In this document: positions 1-9,226 of the stretch, one piece after another | Numbering within the stretch: the stretch's first letter is position 1 | How the letters are laid out: every line of letters begins with the position of its first letter | Origin: Pseudonocardiales bacterium | Lineage (GTDB): Bacteria; Actinomycetota; Actinomycetes; Mycobacteriales; Pseudonocardiaceae | Direction: 5' to 3' | Length of the DNA stretch: 64,000 bases | Assembly: GCA_023252195.1 (NCBI GenBank) | Contig: JAHEXI010000002.1 | Coordinates: 62,001-126,000, forward strand | Notes under the pieces: model-generated | Told to the model about the DNA's origin: nothing | The model's input: only the letters and a program-made list of their open reading frames with translations | Database searches by the model: none | Translations under genes and position numbers: made by a program

Positions 1-1034
1 CCGGCGGCGAGCCCCCAGCTAGCGATGCTTCTGGTGGTGGTGCAACCGCCGACGCCGACGACCCCGCAGCCCACAGCGTCGCCGAGGACAGTGACAGCCG
101 GGAAACCAGGCCGGACGGGCACCCCACCATGGGCGAGCCCGGCACAGCGCTGCCGGTCCGGCGGGTCGGGGTGGAGGTGCGGGTGGGACTGGCGACCCTG
201 CTCGACCGCGACCAGCACCCCGGAGAAATTCCCGGCTGGGGACCCATCCCCGCAGAAACCGCGCGCACCATGGTGGCGGCCCAGCGCGCTGCAGAATGGC
301 GCTTTGCGATCACCGACCCCACGGGACAGCTGCTGCTTGCTGGGATCACCCGCCGCCGTCCCCACCACTCAGCGCCAGATCACACCACGCTCGGTCACAC
401 CGCGAGCCAGCAGCCGCCGTGTCGGGGCGGAATCGTCGAACTGCAGCTCCCCGCCACCCTGCTCACCGAACTGCTCACCGAACTCGCCACCAACCCCGAC
501 GCCTGTGGTGAGTGGGCCGGGATCGTGACCGACATCGCAACCCATTACACCCAGCACACCCATCGCGGACCGGGGAAATCGCACACTCAGGACCCGACCA
601 CCCGGTTCGCCGGGGCGGCGCTACGCCGTCATGTCCAGATTCGGGACCGGTTCTGCGTCTATCCCGGGTGCCGCGCCACAGCCCGCAGCGCCGACCTCGA
701 CCACACTCGCGACCACGCCCTTGGCGGTCCCACCACCGACACCAACTCAGGACCACTGTGCCGGCACGACCACCAGCTGAAGACCGCTGGTTGGTGGAGG
801 TTGCACCAACCCCAACCCGGCCACTTCACCTGGATCAGCCCGCTCCGCAGGACATACCACACCCAACCCCCACCCATCATCCACGACCTACCCGAACCTC
901 GGCCCCGGCCTAGCGACTTCGACTACCTGCCGGTCGCCACCCCCGAGGAAGACACGCCCATCCTGGAACGACCACCACCACAACCCGACCCTCCACCGAC
1001 GCCGCCAGACCCCCACGAGCCACCCCCCTTCTAG
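1..1034 (+). CDS. DUF222/HNH endonuclease domain protein, 5' end outside window
   Basis: Open in frame from base 3 with no stop upstream, so only the C-terminal part (about 343 residues) is present. The HNH domain is clear: a CVYPGC zinc-knuckle start, then DLDHTRDHALGG (the catalytic DH pair), then LCRHDH. A Pro-rich tail of about 60 residues follows. This layout is typical of the DUF222-HNH proteins that occur in many copies in actinobacteria. They are thought to be nucleases, and many copies look like mobile or selfish genes; the target of this one is unknown. The gene ends 4 bp before the left breakpoint of the inversion described below, so its 3' flank is not ancestral. No truncation or frameshift is visible in the part present. 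Confidence 0.85.
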   Translation, partial: GGEPPASDASGGGATADADDPAAHSVAEDSDSRETRPDGHPTMGEPGTALPVRRVGVEVRVGLATLLDRDQHPGEIPGWGPIPAETARTMVAAQRAAEWRFAITDPTGQLLLAGITRRRPHHSAPDHTTLGHTASQQPPCRGGIVELQLPATLLTELLTELATNPDACGEWAGIVTDIATHYTQHTHRGPGKSHTQDPTTRFAGAALRRHVQIRDRFCVYPGCRATARSADLDHTRDHALGGPTTDTNSGPLCRHDHQLKTAGWWRLHQPQPGHFTWISPLRRTYHTQPPPIIHDLPEPRPRPSDFDYLPVATPEEDTPILERPPPQPDPPPTPPDPHEPPPF

Positions 1035-2253
1035 CTGTGGCCTGCTTGCTGTCCTCGGACCGCTCGGGATGCCGGGGATCGGCCAGCGCCGCCAGGTTCA
1101 GCAGCACGAAGGCAAGCTGGAACGGCCGCCAGCGCTGGCTACCCGCTGCATCGAGGCTGGCCACGGTGTCGTCCAGGGTGCGTTGCGGGTCCGCCCTTCG
1201 CTGGGCGGCCACCTGAGTGTGCAAACGCTGCAGGTACATCGCACGGTTGGTTGGCGAATCCGAACGCCCGCCGGACGATGTCGTCCCCGGCCAGCAGGTC
1301 GATGCCCGCCTCGATACGGTCGGCTGCGTGGGCCGCGGCGTCAAGGTTGTCGCGGGCCTGGTCGGCGTAGTCGGCCAGGCATTCGCGCGGGTCGTCAATG
1401 TCCACGGTCTTGCACTTGATCCACGCCCGATAACCGGCCACCAGCGGTCGCAACACCGTGACCAGCGACTCGGCCGAGGTTTCAGCGAGCTCGGCCAAGC
1501 GCTTCATGTCCAACTCAAGGTCGGCAAGCTCGGCGAGATCCGGATCGGTGTCGGCGCTGGGCACGTCGGTGGCCGGGATCTCGTAGTCGGGCACCGTCCG
1601 GGTGTGAATCTCATTGGCCCGCGAGGGATTGTCCTGAGTGACGTCGGCATGTACCGCGACTCCGCTGCCGACCGCGAACTCGGGATGGAACCGGTAGGCC
1701 ATGGCCAGCCGTTGCTGCTCGGCCGCGTCGTCGTGGTCTCCGCCGTTGGGCCGTTCCGGCCGCGGGAGGAACACCGCTCGGTCGTCGGTGCCGGTGGTGG
1801 ACAGCTGCACCTGGAAGATCCACGACGGTGCGTGCCGTCTGCGGTCCGGCTCGCTCTGCCGGTTCTCCAGGAACAGGGAGACCAGCCAGTTCCCGTTGTG
1901 CTTGCGGGCGCGGCCGCGGCCGCGGACCACGACGTCCGGCTGATCGGGATCGGGGGCCTGCGGATCAAGAAGCCCTTCGGCGAGCCGTAGCCGGACCGTT
2001 CCGCCCTGTTGCACGTCGCCACACCCGCTTGCCGAGCGTTTCCTCACGTTCGGACAGGGCGAACTCGTAGTGCGCCCATTTGGCGGTGGCGCCGAGTTCG
2101 AATACCTGGCCTTCGACGTGTGCGGTGAAGCCAAGAGCGGACGGGTTCAGGCTGGGTACGTTCGGCGCGCTGGGCTCCGGGTCGACCTCGCTGGCATCGC
2201 CCGCATCGGCGGCGGCGAGGTCGTCGTGGGTGTCCGGTTCCAGCACCACGCCT

Positions 2254-2273
2254 CTAGTACTACAGGGCTAGAT
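2254..2273 (+). repeat. IS left terminal inverted repeat with CTAG target copy
   Basis: CTAGTACTACAGGGCTAGAT, an exact inverted match to 3746-3765. The outer CTAG is most simply the duplicated target: IS701-family elements duplicate 4 bp of the type YTAR, and using CTAG as the duplication restores the drmA frame on excision. Confidence 0.9.
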
Positions 2274-3761
2274 TTTCGTCGGGTTGTCCTTGGTGCAGGT
2301 CAGGGGCGTTCTTGGTCGCGTGGGTTGCGGGCGGTTGTCGGTGGGAGTGGGGCGACCGGTTGTCGGTGCCTGGTGGCCGGGGCGGCTGGCGGGATGGGGC
2401 TGGTGTGAGAAGCGACTGCCCTGTTGTGTGTTGTTGGGCGGATGTTGAATGATGCGGCGCGGATTTCGCCGGAGCGTACCGGTTTTCTTCGTTCCGGGAT
2501 AATGGTAGCGGGGGTGTCGGCGCGCCTCCAATGAATTACAATCAGGTCGTGTGACGATATTCGCATGTGTTCAGCGTCGCGGGAAGACTCGGTTGTTGTG
2601 TATGATGGCGCGGTGGTACGCGCGGATCTGGATGTGTGGGAATCCGAGTTGGAGAGCGTGTTCGCGCGGATGGATTCGCTGTTTTATCGCACGGAGTCGA
2701 GGAAACACGCGGAGCAGTATGTGCGGGGGTTGTTGTCGCCGCTTGCCCGAAAGAATGGTTGGACGATCGCCGAGTATGTTGGTGAGCGGGAGCCGAAGGC
2801 GTTGCAGCGGTTGTTGAACCTGACGCCGTGGGATGCGGATGCGTTGGTGAAGGTCAACCGTGAGTATGTGATGGAACATCTGGCTGACCTGGGTGCGATC
2901 CTCGTCGCCGATCCCACCGGTTTCCCGAAGAAGGGATCCAAGTCGGTGGGGGTGCAGCGGCAGTACTCCGGAACGATGGGCCGGATCGATAACTGTCAGA
3001 TCGCCACGTTTTTGAGTTATGTGACTATCTTGAGACCAACCATATCCCCTCTGTGCTGGCCGTGCCCAAAAACACCCGATTCACCGACACCACAGGAAAC
3101 TCAGTCCAGATCGGCGAACTCGCGACACGGTTACGCCCGACCGCGTGGCAACGCCGCGCCTGCGGTATCGGATCGAAAGGGTTCCGGGTCTATGACTGGG
3201 CACTGATCGACTCCGCCGACCCCGGCCACCAGTACCTGATCCGCCGGTCCATCCACGACGGTGAACTCGCTTACTACCACTGCTACAACCCCCACCACGC
3301 CCAATTCGGTGACCTCGTTACCGTGGCCGGTGCACGCTGGCCCATCGAGGAATGCTTCGGGTCAGCCAAAAACGAAGTCGGACTCGACAACTACCAAGTC
3401 CGCACCTGGAACGCCTGGCACCGACATATCACCCTCGCCATGCTCACCCACACCTTCCTCGCCATCACCGCACACAAAACCAAAAAAAGGGGCGCCAACA
3501 AGCCCAGCAGCAAAACCAACACAACAACCCAGCCGGCCAAACCACCGAACTGAAAACCGAGCCACCTCTCCGCCGACGGCTCATCGCGCTCACCCTCGCC
3601 GAAATCCGCCGACTCCTCAACCTCATCGACCATGACGATCACGCCATCAACCACGGCCTGCACCGGTCAATCTGGCGCCGCCAGCACCAAACCCCAGGCC
3701 CGCAGAGCCCATCTCCGTCGTCGCCTCCACCTACAAACACTCATGATCTAGCCCTGTAGTA
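2258..3761 (+). mobile_element. IS701-family insertion sequence (1.5 kb, inactive), inside drmA
   Basis: A 1,504-bp element bounded by 16-bp terminal inverted repeats and flanked by CTAG at 2254-2257 and 3762-3765. It carries one degenerate transposase gene on the plus strand, opposite to the host drmA reading. The target interrupts the drmA codons between LAP and RGVV. Exact ends and target duplication show a simple transposition, not a rearrangement. The internal transposase deletion means it could now move only in trans. Confidence 0.9.
2565..3553 (+). pseudogene. IS701-family DDE transposase, internally deleted
   Basis: The first part (2565 to about 3017) carries LDVWESELESVFARM, RKNGWTIAEYVGE and the first catalytic Asp in VADPTGFPKKG, followed by GTMGRIDNCQIATF. 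The last part (about 3020-3553, different frame) resumes at HIPSVLAVPKNTRF and carries the third catalytic residue in ARWPIEECFGSAKNE and the C-terminal WHRHITLAML signature. The middle block with the second Asp is missing. An intact IS701 transposase is about 400 residues; roughly 60-80 are gone here and the junction is also frameshifted. The protein cannot be active. Confidence 0.85.
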
Positions 3762-3765
3762 CTAG
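3746..3765 (-). repeat. IS right terminal inverted repeat with CTAG target copy
   Basis: ATCTAGCCCTGTAGTACTAG, the exact reverse complement of 2254-2273. It marks the right end of the IS701-family element. Confidence 0.9.
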
Positions 3766-4001
3766 GCGCAAGGCGGCCCAACGGGTAGCGATCGATGGGG
3801 TTCTCACCGGAGAACTCCTCGTCGTTACCGCCGAGTGGACCGTGCAGGCCGGCCAGTACGAGTCGCTGCAGCTCGTCCCGGATCTCTCGTTCCTGCGGTA
3901 TGTCGAGCACGTGCTGTTCGGTCACGCCGCGAACCGTAGCCCGGCTTGCCCGCATCCCGTGCACGCCATGTCCGCGTCGCGCACACGAGCAACAACACGA
4001 G

Positions 4002-4020
4002 GTATGCATTTAATACATAC
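4002..4020. promoter_or_regulatory. Palindromic operator candidate of the toxin-antitoxin pair
   Basis: GTATGCATTTAATACATAC is a near-perfect 19-bp palindrome in an AT-rich island, unusual in this GC-rich DNA. It lies 31 bp upstream of the antitoxin ATG (4052) and 76 bp from the drmA GTG, that is, in the divergent promoter region. Ribbon-helix-helix antitoxins normally repress their own promoter through such sites, so this is a likely autoregulatory operator. The second partial palindrome CGCATGCC...GGCATAC follows at about 4026-4043. Confidence 0.5.
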
Positions 4021-4051
4021 TTCTGCGCATGCCTTCTGGCATACTCATCCT

Positions 4052-4324
4052 ATGGCTACCACAACCGTACGGCTGGACAGCCGCACCCGGGACCGGCTTG
4101 CGACGGTGGCACGCGAGCACTTCGGAGGTGTCAGCCAGGAAACCGCCCTCAACCGGCTGATCGACGAGCACGAGATGCGGCAGGTTCACGCAGCCTATGC
4201 GCGGCTTCGCAACGACACCGAACAGTGGGCCGACTACCAGCAGGAACTCCGGCATACGGAGGGCACGGTCGCGGATGGGCTCGGCAACAACGCCCGTGAC
4301 GAGTACCCCGAGTACAACCAATGA
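4052..4324 (+). CDS. Ribbon-helix-helix antitoxin
   Basis: A 90-residue protein. The N-terminus TTTVRLDSRTRDRLATVA is a typical ribbon-helix-helix beta strand and first helix, followed by GVSQETALNRLIDEHE. The acidic, probably disordered tail (EQWADYQQEL through DEYPEYNQ) is the usual toxin-neutralising segment. The start at ATG 4052 follows the palindrome at 4002-4020. Its stop overlaps the ATG of the downstream MazF-type toxin (ATGA at 4321-4324), so the two are translationally coupled. It should repress its own promoter and block the toxin. The gene sits inside the inverted segment yet shows no lesion, unlike every defence gene around it. Confidence 0.8.
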   Translation: MATTTVRLDSRTRDRLATVAREHFGGVSQETALNRLIDEHEMRQVHAAYARLRNDTEQWADYQQELRHTEGTVADGLGNNARDEYPEYNQ

Positions 4325-4674
4325 CCCGTGCCGCCACGATCGAGCCGTGGCAAGTGTGGCTGGTCGACTTCGGATCACCGGCGGGCAGCGAGCAGGGCGG
4401 GCTCCGGCCCGCGGTCATCGTGGGATCTGAGGACCATTGCCGGTTTCCGATCGCGATGGCACTGGTGGTACCCCTTACCACGCGTGATCGCAGCTTGCCG
4501 CACCACATCGCGATCAACTCGACGGAGTCGGGTCTCAAGCAACCAAGTTGGGCCCGCACTGAGGACATCCGTGCGATCTCGACTACCCGCTTCGCCCGGA
4601 CTGCACCCCTGGGGTGCCTGTCTGACCACGAAGTGGAGCAGGCACGCCGGTGGGTGCGTCGAATGCTCGCCTGA
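4321..4674 (+). CDS. MazF/PemK-family endoribonuclease toxin
   Basis: A 117-residue protein with the PemK/MazF fold signatures: WQVWLVDFGSPAGSEQGGLRPAVIVG at residues 10-35 (the GxEQxxxRPxxVV core), then VVPLTTRDRSLPHHIAI, and SWARTEDIRAISTTRF near the C-terminus. Toxins of this family cut mRNA at short sequence motifs and stop growth until neutralised. Coupled by ATGA to the RHH antitoxin, so the operon is complete. Family length is about 110-120 residues, so it is full length. In the ancestral arrangement, before the inversion, the pair was divergent from drmA and lay between drmA and the HNH gene. The cleavage specificity cannot be told from sequence. Confidence 0.85.
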   Translation: MTRAATIEPWQVWLVDFGSPAGSEQGGLRPAVIVGSEDHCRFPIAMALVVPLTTRDRSLPHHIAINSTESGLKQPSWARTEDIRAISTTRFARTAPLGCLSDHEVEQARRWVRRMLA

Positions 4675-4778
4675 CGCCTAGCGACGCGGGGCGACCAGTG
4701 CGGGAAACTCGATGCACAGAGGTCACTCCCAACGGCGCGGTGACCCACTTTCGATCACCGCGCTCCCCACACCGCAGT

Positions 4779-6498
4779 GACCTGCTGTGGTTCCCCACCG
4801 GGGGCGGCAAGACCGAGGCGTACCTCGGGTTGACCGCGTTCACCATGGCGATACGACGGCTGCAGCCCCGGTTCGGCGAGCTGGACGCCGCCGCCGGGAT
4901 CGCAGTGATGATGCGCTACACGCTGAGATTGCTCACCATCCAGCAGTTCGAACGCGCTGCGACGCTGATCTGCGCCGCCGAGGTACTGCGCCGCGACGAT
5001 CTGGCCACCTGGGGTGATCACCCGTTCCGGATCGGGATGTGAGTCGGAGCGCGGGTCACCCCCAACACCACCGACAAAGCCGAGGAGTGGCTCAAGCAGC
5101 GCCGGCGGTCCCGGGGTCCGGTGGTCCGGGGACAGGGTTCGCCACACCAGCTGTCGAGTTGCCCATGGTGTGGCAGCAGGATCGACGCTGGTCGGGACAT
5201 CGTGGTGCACAAGGCATACCGGCGCACGCTGGTGCTGTGCCCGGACGTCTCCTGCCCCTTCGGGACGGTCTTGTTCGCCGACGGCGGCCCTGATGCAGAG
5301 GAATGCAGAGGCCTACCGGTGCTGGTCGTCGACGAGGAGATCTACCGGCACCCGCCCTCGCTGCTGATCGGCACGGTGGACAAGCTCGCTCAGCTGCCCT
5401 GGCAAGGTGAGACGACCACGCTGTTCGGCCGCGTCAGCCGCCGATGTGAACGGCACGGATTCGTGACCGACGACCTGGCAGCCAAGGACTGGGAACGCGA
5501 ACGTCACCAGCCCACCCCCGACGCGCCCGCCGCCCGGATCGTCGGGGTATCCATGCTGCGGCCACCCGACCTGATAATCCAGGATGAGCTGCATCCGATT
5601 TCCGGCCCGCTGGGTTCACTGGTCGGGCTTTACGAAGGTGCCGTCGACAGGCTCGCCACCTGGCGGGATCCGCAGACCGCCCGTAACGTCCGCCCCAAGG
5701 TCATCGCCTCGACCGCCACGGTCCGGCGCGCCAACCAGCAGATCGGATCGCTGTTCAATCGCAGCACCGAGGTGTTCCCTCAGCCCGGCCTGTCCGCCGA
5801 TGACAATTTCTTCGCCCGGCAGCGAGAGACCGCCACCACCCCGGGCCGCCGGTACGTCGGCATCTGCGCGCATGGTGCCCGGATCAAGTCGACCTTGATC
5901 CGGGTATATGTCTCAGTGCTCGGCGCCGCGCAGAAGCTGCACATCCGCTACGGCCGTAACCGCGTCACCGACCCGTACATGACGCTGGTCGGGTACTTCA
6001 ACAGCCTGCGCGATCTTGGCGGGATGCGCCGACTCGCCGAGGACGACGTCAGCACTCGGCTGGCGCGGGCCGACGAGCGGGGCCTGGCCAAAAGGTTCGA
6101 ACCCGAGATCAGGGAATTGACCTCGCGGCTGTCCTCCGAGCAGATCCGACCGCTGCTCGACCTGCTTGCGGGCGCCGAGGAGATCAGCGGTCGCGATACC
6201 GGCCGCCGGGTGGAGGACGAGCTGCAGGATCGGTTGGATAACTGGGACCAGCAGCGGTCGACGCCTGGCCGCAGGCTGGCCTACTCCCAGCCGTTGCAGG
6301 CCGACGACATCGCCGGTCTACTGCACAGACCCGCTGAAAGGTCCCTGGCGGCGAACGACCTGCCCGACCTCGCTGCCTGACGTCGAACCCGCAATCCCGC
6401 TACTACTCCAACCGCCCGGAGGATACTTATCCACCGAACCGCCGTTCCGCCCTCCGGACGACCCGGACAGCCCTGCCGGTGCTGAAGGGGTTGCCTGA
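4779..6498 (+). pseudogene. drmA: DISARM helicase DrmA, 3' half (disrupted)
   Basis: Continues DrmA from the helicase Walker A region: LLWFPTGGGKTEAYLGL, then MMRYTLRLLTIQQF. A TGA at 5040 replaces the expected Trp codon in FRIGMxVGARVTPN, and the same frame continues. A four-Cys zinc cluster (CPWCGS...CPDVSC) and the DEAD-like IIQDELHPISGPLGS motif are present, followed by KVIASTATVRRA and GYFNSLRDLGGMRRL. After LTSRLSSEQIRPLLD (about 6160) the conserved block with helicase motifs V and VI is absent, so roughly 200 or more codons are deleted. A frameshift near 6363 moves the true C-terminus (LPDVEPAIPLLL) to the frame ending at 6498, where TGA overlaps the drmB ATG. Confidence 0.82.
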
Positions 6499-8098
6499 TG
6501 GCTGCCAGGTTGGCTGAGGGTGCTGAGCTGCATCCGTTGCGGGTCGGCGGGCTGCGACCGAACCAGCTGCTGCACACCTACGGCGTCGGCGCCATGGCCG
6601 ACCTGCCGAACCTGTCCGTGGTGATGCTGGGTTGGACTTCTGGAACCTTGAGCGGTCCCGGACCGTGCCAGAGGAACGATTGCTCGCCGCAGTACGGGCA
6701 AAGCTAGGCCAGCAGGTCGACGCGCTGCGCTTGCCGCCTACCTGCCCGAGACGTTCGACCCGTTCGCACCAGGGTGGGCGTGCCGGTCGGCATGTTCCCC
6801 AACTGGCTGCGGTGCTCGCGCTGCAACCGCCTTGGCCGAGCCGACGCCGGTTTCTTCGAACTGCTGAGGCACGCCGTCCAGCCGGACATGATCCGCTATG
6901 TCCACCCGTGCTGGGGCCGAGGCGGAACACAGCCGGTCGCTGTGCCGGCCCGATTCGTACTGGCCTGCGACGACGGGCACCTGGATGACTTCCCTTGGCT
7001 GTACTACGCCCACCGCGGTGACGAACCGGAATCCGGACATTCACTCAAGATGACTGAAAGCGGCAGCACGGGCGAGGCCGCCAACGTGTTCGTGTCGTGC
7101 GACGAATGTGGGAAACGCAGACCGATGTCGGATGCTTCGGTGAAGCGGCGCAACTGAGCTTGCCCGGCTGTCGCGGTCGTCACCCGCACCTCGGCACCTT
7201 CCAACCGTGCGACCGGCCGACCCGGACGCTGCTACTGGGCGCGACCAACAGCTGGTTTCCCCTGCAACTGCGAACATTCACGCTGCCGCGCGATCGAAAC
7301 CCGCTCGACCATCTGATCGCTGAGTTCTGGCCGCATCTAGAGCCGCTGGCCGGACTGCCAGAACCCACCGCCAAGCAGCTCATGCCGACCCAGACCTGCT
7401 GGCCGGAACTGGAGCCCTACGGGGCCGATCGAGTGTGGCAGGTGATTCGATCGCGTGGCGCGAGCGGTCGACCTGACCACCAGCGGACCGATGAACTTGA
7501 TCTGCTGGCGCCAGAGTGGGACGCCTTGGCCAGCGACACGCCGGTGAACCTGCCCGACTTTACTACCTGGGAGCGCAGCGCCCCGGTCCGCGAGCGTGCG
7601 CAGAACTTGCTCGTTCCCGCTCATCGAGCCTGGTGTGGGCGACGGCGGGTGGACCCCCGCAATTGGCCGGGGCTCCGGTATGTCCTGCTGCACACCTTCG
7701 CCCACGCCCTCATTCGCGAACTGGCGCTGGATTCCGGATACAGCGCAGCGGGAATCGGTGAACGGATTTACGCCCGCACCGGAGACGAGCCGATGTCCGG
7801 GGTGCTGCTGTACACCGCGGCCCCGGACAGCGAAGGCACCCTCGGCGGTCTCGTCTCGCTCGGACATACTGACCGGCTCGGGCGACTCATCGACCGTGCG
7901 CTGGAGGCCTCCAGGTTGTGCAGCTCCGACCCGCTGTGCGCCGAGCACGATCCCCGAGTGCATGGCCGGCTCTACGGGACGGCCTGCCACGCCTGCCTGT
8001 TTGCCGCGGAGACGTCCTGCGAACGGGGCAACCAGTACCTGGACCGGGCGCTGCTCGTCGACACGTTGGCGACTACCGGCTGCGGCTTCTTCGCCTGA
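6498..8098 (+). pseudogene. drmB: DISARM DrmB (DUF1998), frameshifted
   Basis: DrmB is the DUF1998 partner of DrmA in DISARM. The start at ATG 6498 overlaps the drmA stop (TGATG). Matching pieces occur in order across frames: LRPNQLLHTYGVGAMADLP, then LDFWNLERSRTVPEERLLA (shift near 6632), YLPETFDPFAPGW (shift near 6738), GVPVGMFPNWLRCSRC (shift near 6776) with ACDDGHLDDFPW, then CRGRHPHLGTF (shift near 7136). The C-terminal half reads LLHTFAHALIRELALDSGY, GTLGGLV, CSSDPLC and CHACLFAAETSCERGNQ. A family segment before the final Trp-rich linker also seems missing near 7560. With at least four single-base shifts it cannot encode DrmB. Confidence 0.82.
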
Positions 8099-8105
8099 AG
8101 ATGGT

Positions 8106-9226
8106 TCAACCGCGCGGTGGCGGGTCGATCTCGACGCTGGACACCCGGCTGATCTCGAACTGGCGTCCGGTGTGCCGCAGTTCGCCGACCACCCGCAGCG
8201 GATGTTGCGCGCCGTGCGCGGACAGTGCGAGGTCGTAGTCCCGGGGTGCCAGCCGCATGGTCACCCGGACTTCGTGTCGCTGGCCGGCGTTCTCCACCAC
8301 ACCCTCGACCTGCACCTTGCCAAGCCGGTCCATCGGGGTGCGGTGCAAGTCCACCACCCGCCCGATGACGGTCGCGGCCTCGGTAACCGGGAGTCTGCGC
8401 AGAAACTTGGCCCGGGCCTTGAGCGCCGCGATCGTCGGCGGGTCGAATTGCACTGCTGGCGTATCCAGCTGCAAGGGCAACGCCGGAGCCCAGGTGAATC
8501 GGATGTCGAAAGAGCTCCGTCGTTGCCCCCCGATGTCGGCCAGCGCATCGCACAGGTTCGCGGAGACGCCGTCGCCGACTCGCTCGATGAATGGTGTGAG
8601 GTCGCTGTTGCTGCTGCGAGCGGCGGCGTCGTGGGCAGCACTCGTCGCTTGATAGAGGTGCAACAGCACCTCGCGGGAGGAGACTGGCGGCTCGATGTCA
8701 GGCGGTGGCAACGGGGTCTCCACCCGCAGCACGTAGCTGCCTCTGCCGGTCTGCCCCAGCCGTACTTGATCGAGAAATCCCTTCGCCAGCTGGGGTTTCT
8801 GGCTGGCCAGAACTGTCGGCCGAGTGGTGGACACCGCGGAGGTAGCCGTCGCGAGAAGCAGATCGTGCACTCCCTTGACTGCGAGGTAGCCCTCGTGCAG
8901 CGGCGTTGATCCGCTCGGACCGTCCGGCATCATCCGGATGTGCTGCACGTCGAGCGTCGGGGAGCGCAGGTCCTGGAGGACGTCGGCGGCCGGCCGGTGC
9001 TCGACCGCCGTCAGCGTGCTCACCAGCTCCGCAGCCGGGCCGCGTAGTCCCGAAGCTCGGCGCTGTCGGGCACCAGCACCTCCGCGTCGCTGCCGTCCAC
9101 AGTTCGAGTCCAGATCACGGTGCGGACGTAGGTGCCCGTCTCCCGCCAGCCGGTTGCCCGCAGGTACGTTACGACACCTGCCAGATCGATCGAGGCCAGC
9201 TCACCGGCCGGCACACCAGCCCGCAT
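8106..9226 (-). pseudogene. Uncharacterised actinobacterial protein split by a frameshift
   Basis: Two overlapping minus-strand reading frames, 9226-9020 (VVTYLRATGWRE..VWTR-like N-terminal domain) and 9023-8106 (305 codons). I recall single proteins of about 350-400 residues in actinobacteria with both parts in this order, joined as RLAELVSTLxAVE. Here that joint is out of frame by one missing base near 9032, which makes an accidental GTGA overlap. Further family-like stretches are VRLGQTGRGSYVLRVETP and GVSANLCDALADIGG, and a beta-rich C-terminus follows. Function unknown. It is coupled to the upstream DUF4365 gene by TGATG, which suggests a two-gene unit. If translation restarts at GTG 9023, a truncated protein could still form. 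Confidence 0.6.

Larger units (their letters stand above)
1039..3925 (-). pseudogene. drmA: DISARM helicase DrmA, 5' half (disrupted)
   Basis: N-terminal half of DrmA, the SNF2-like helicase of DISARM anti-phage systems. It starts at GTG 3925 and reads IRDELQRLVLAGLHGP and DRYPLGRLAP up to 3766. It is then broken by an IS701-type element. It resumes at 2253 with GVVLEPDTHDD, NPSALGFTAHVEG, SLFLENRQSEP, YRFHPEFAVG and LDMKRLAELAE. Removing the IS and one copy of the CTAG target site restores the frame exactly. A tandem duplication of GGTT on the plus strand (1245-1254) shifts the frame after FGFAN; reading resumes as RAMYLQRLHTQ, WRPFQLAFVLLNL and DPRHPERSED. The homology stops at 1039, the inversion junction. 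Identification rests on remembered family motifs, since no search was run. Confidence 0.8.
1039..4778. other. 3.74-kb inverted segment that split drmA
   Basis: The 5' half of drmA reads on the minus strand and stops matching at base 1039, at codons for S-K-Q-A. The 3' half reads on the plus strand and begins matching at base 4779, at DLLWFPTGGGKT. Reversing 1039-4778 joins GCC (1041-1039) to GAC (4779-4781) with both codon phases preserved, giving SKQA-DLLWF as in intact DrmA proteins. The segment contains the drmA 5' half with its IS701 insertion and the toxin-antitoxin pair. I see no long inverted repeats at the ends; a GCTGTGG heptamer occurs near both junctions but in direct orientation. 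The mechanism is unknown. Confidence 0.8.

Noticed and set aside
5040-5042. In-frame TGA in drmA as a selenocysteine codon
   Set aside because: The family has Trp at this position (TGG to TGA is one base), there is no evident selenocysteine insertion signal, and the gene carries several other lesions.
7596-8909. A 437-codon plus-strand frame overlapping drmB and the next gene
   Set aside because: It is rich in Arg/Pro/Ser with no motif and shadows two frames that match known protein families.
9020-9023. GTGA overlap read as normal coupling of two separate genes
   Set aside because: Restoring one base gives RLAELVST, the expected joint of a single protein family, so the overlap is more likely a by-product of a frameshift.
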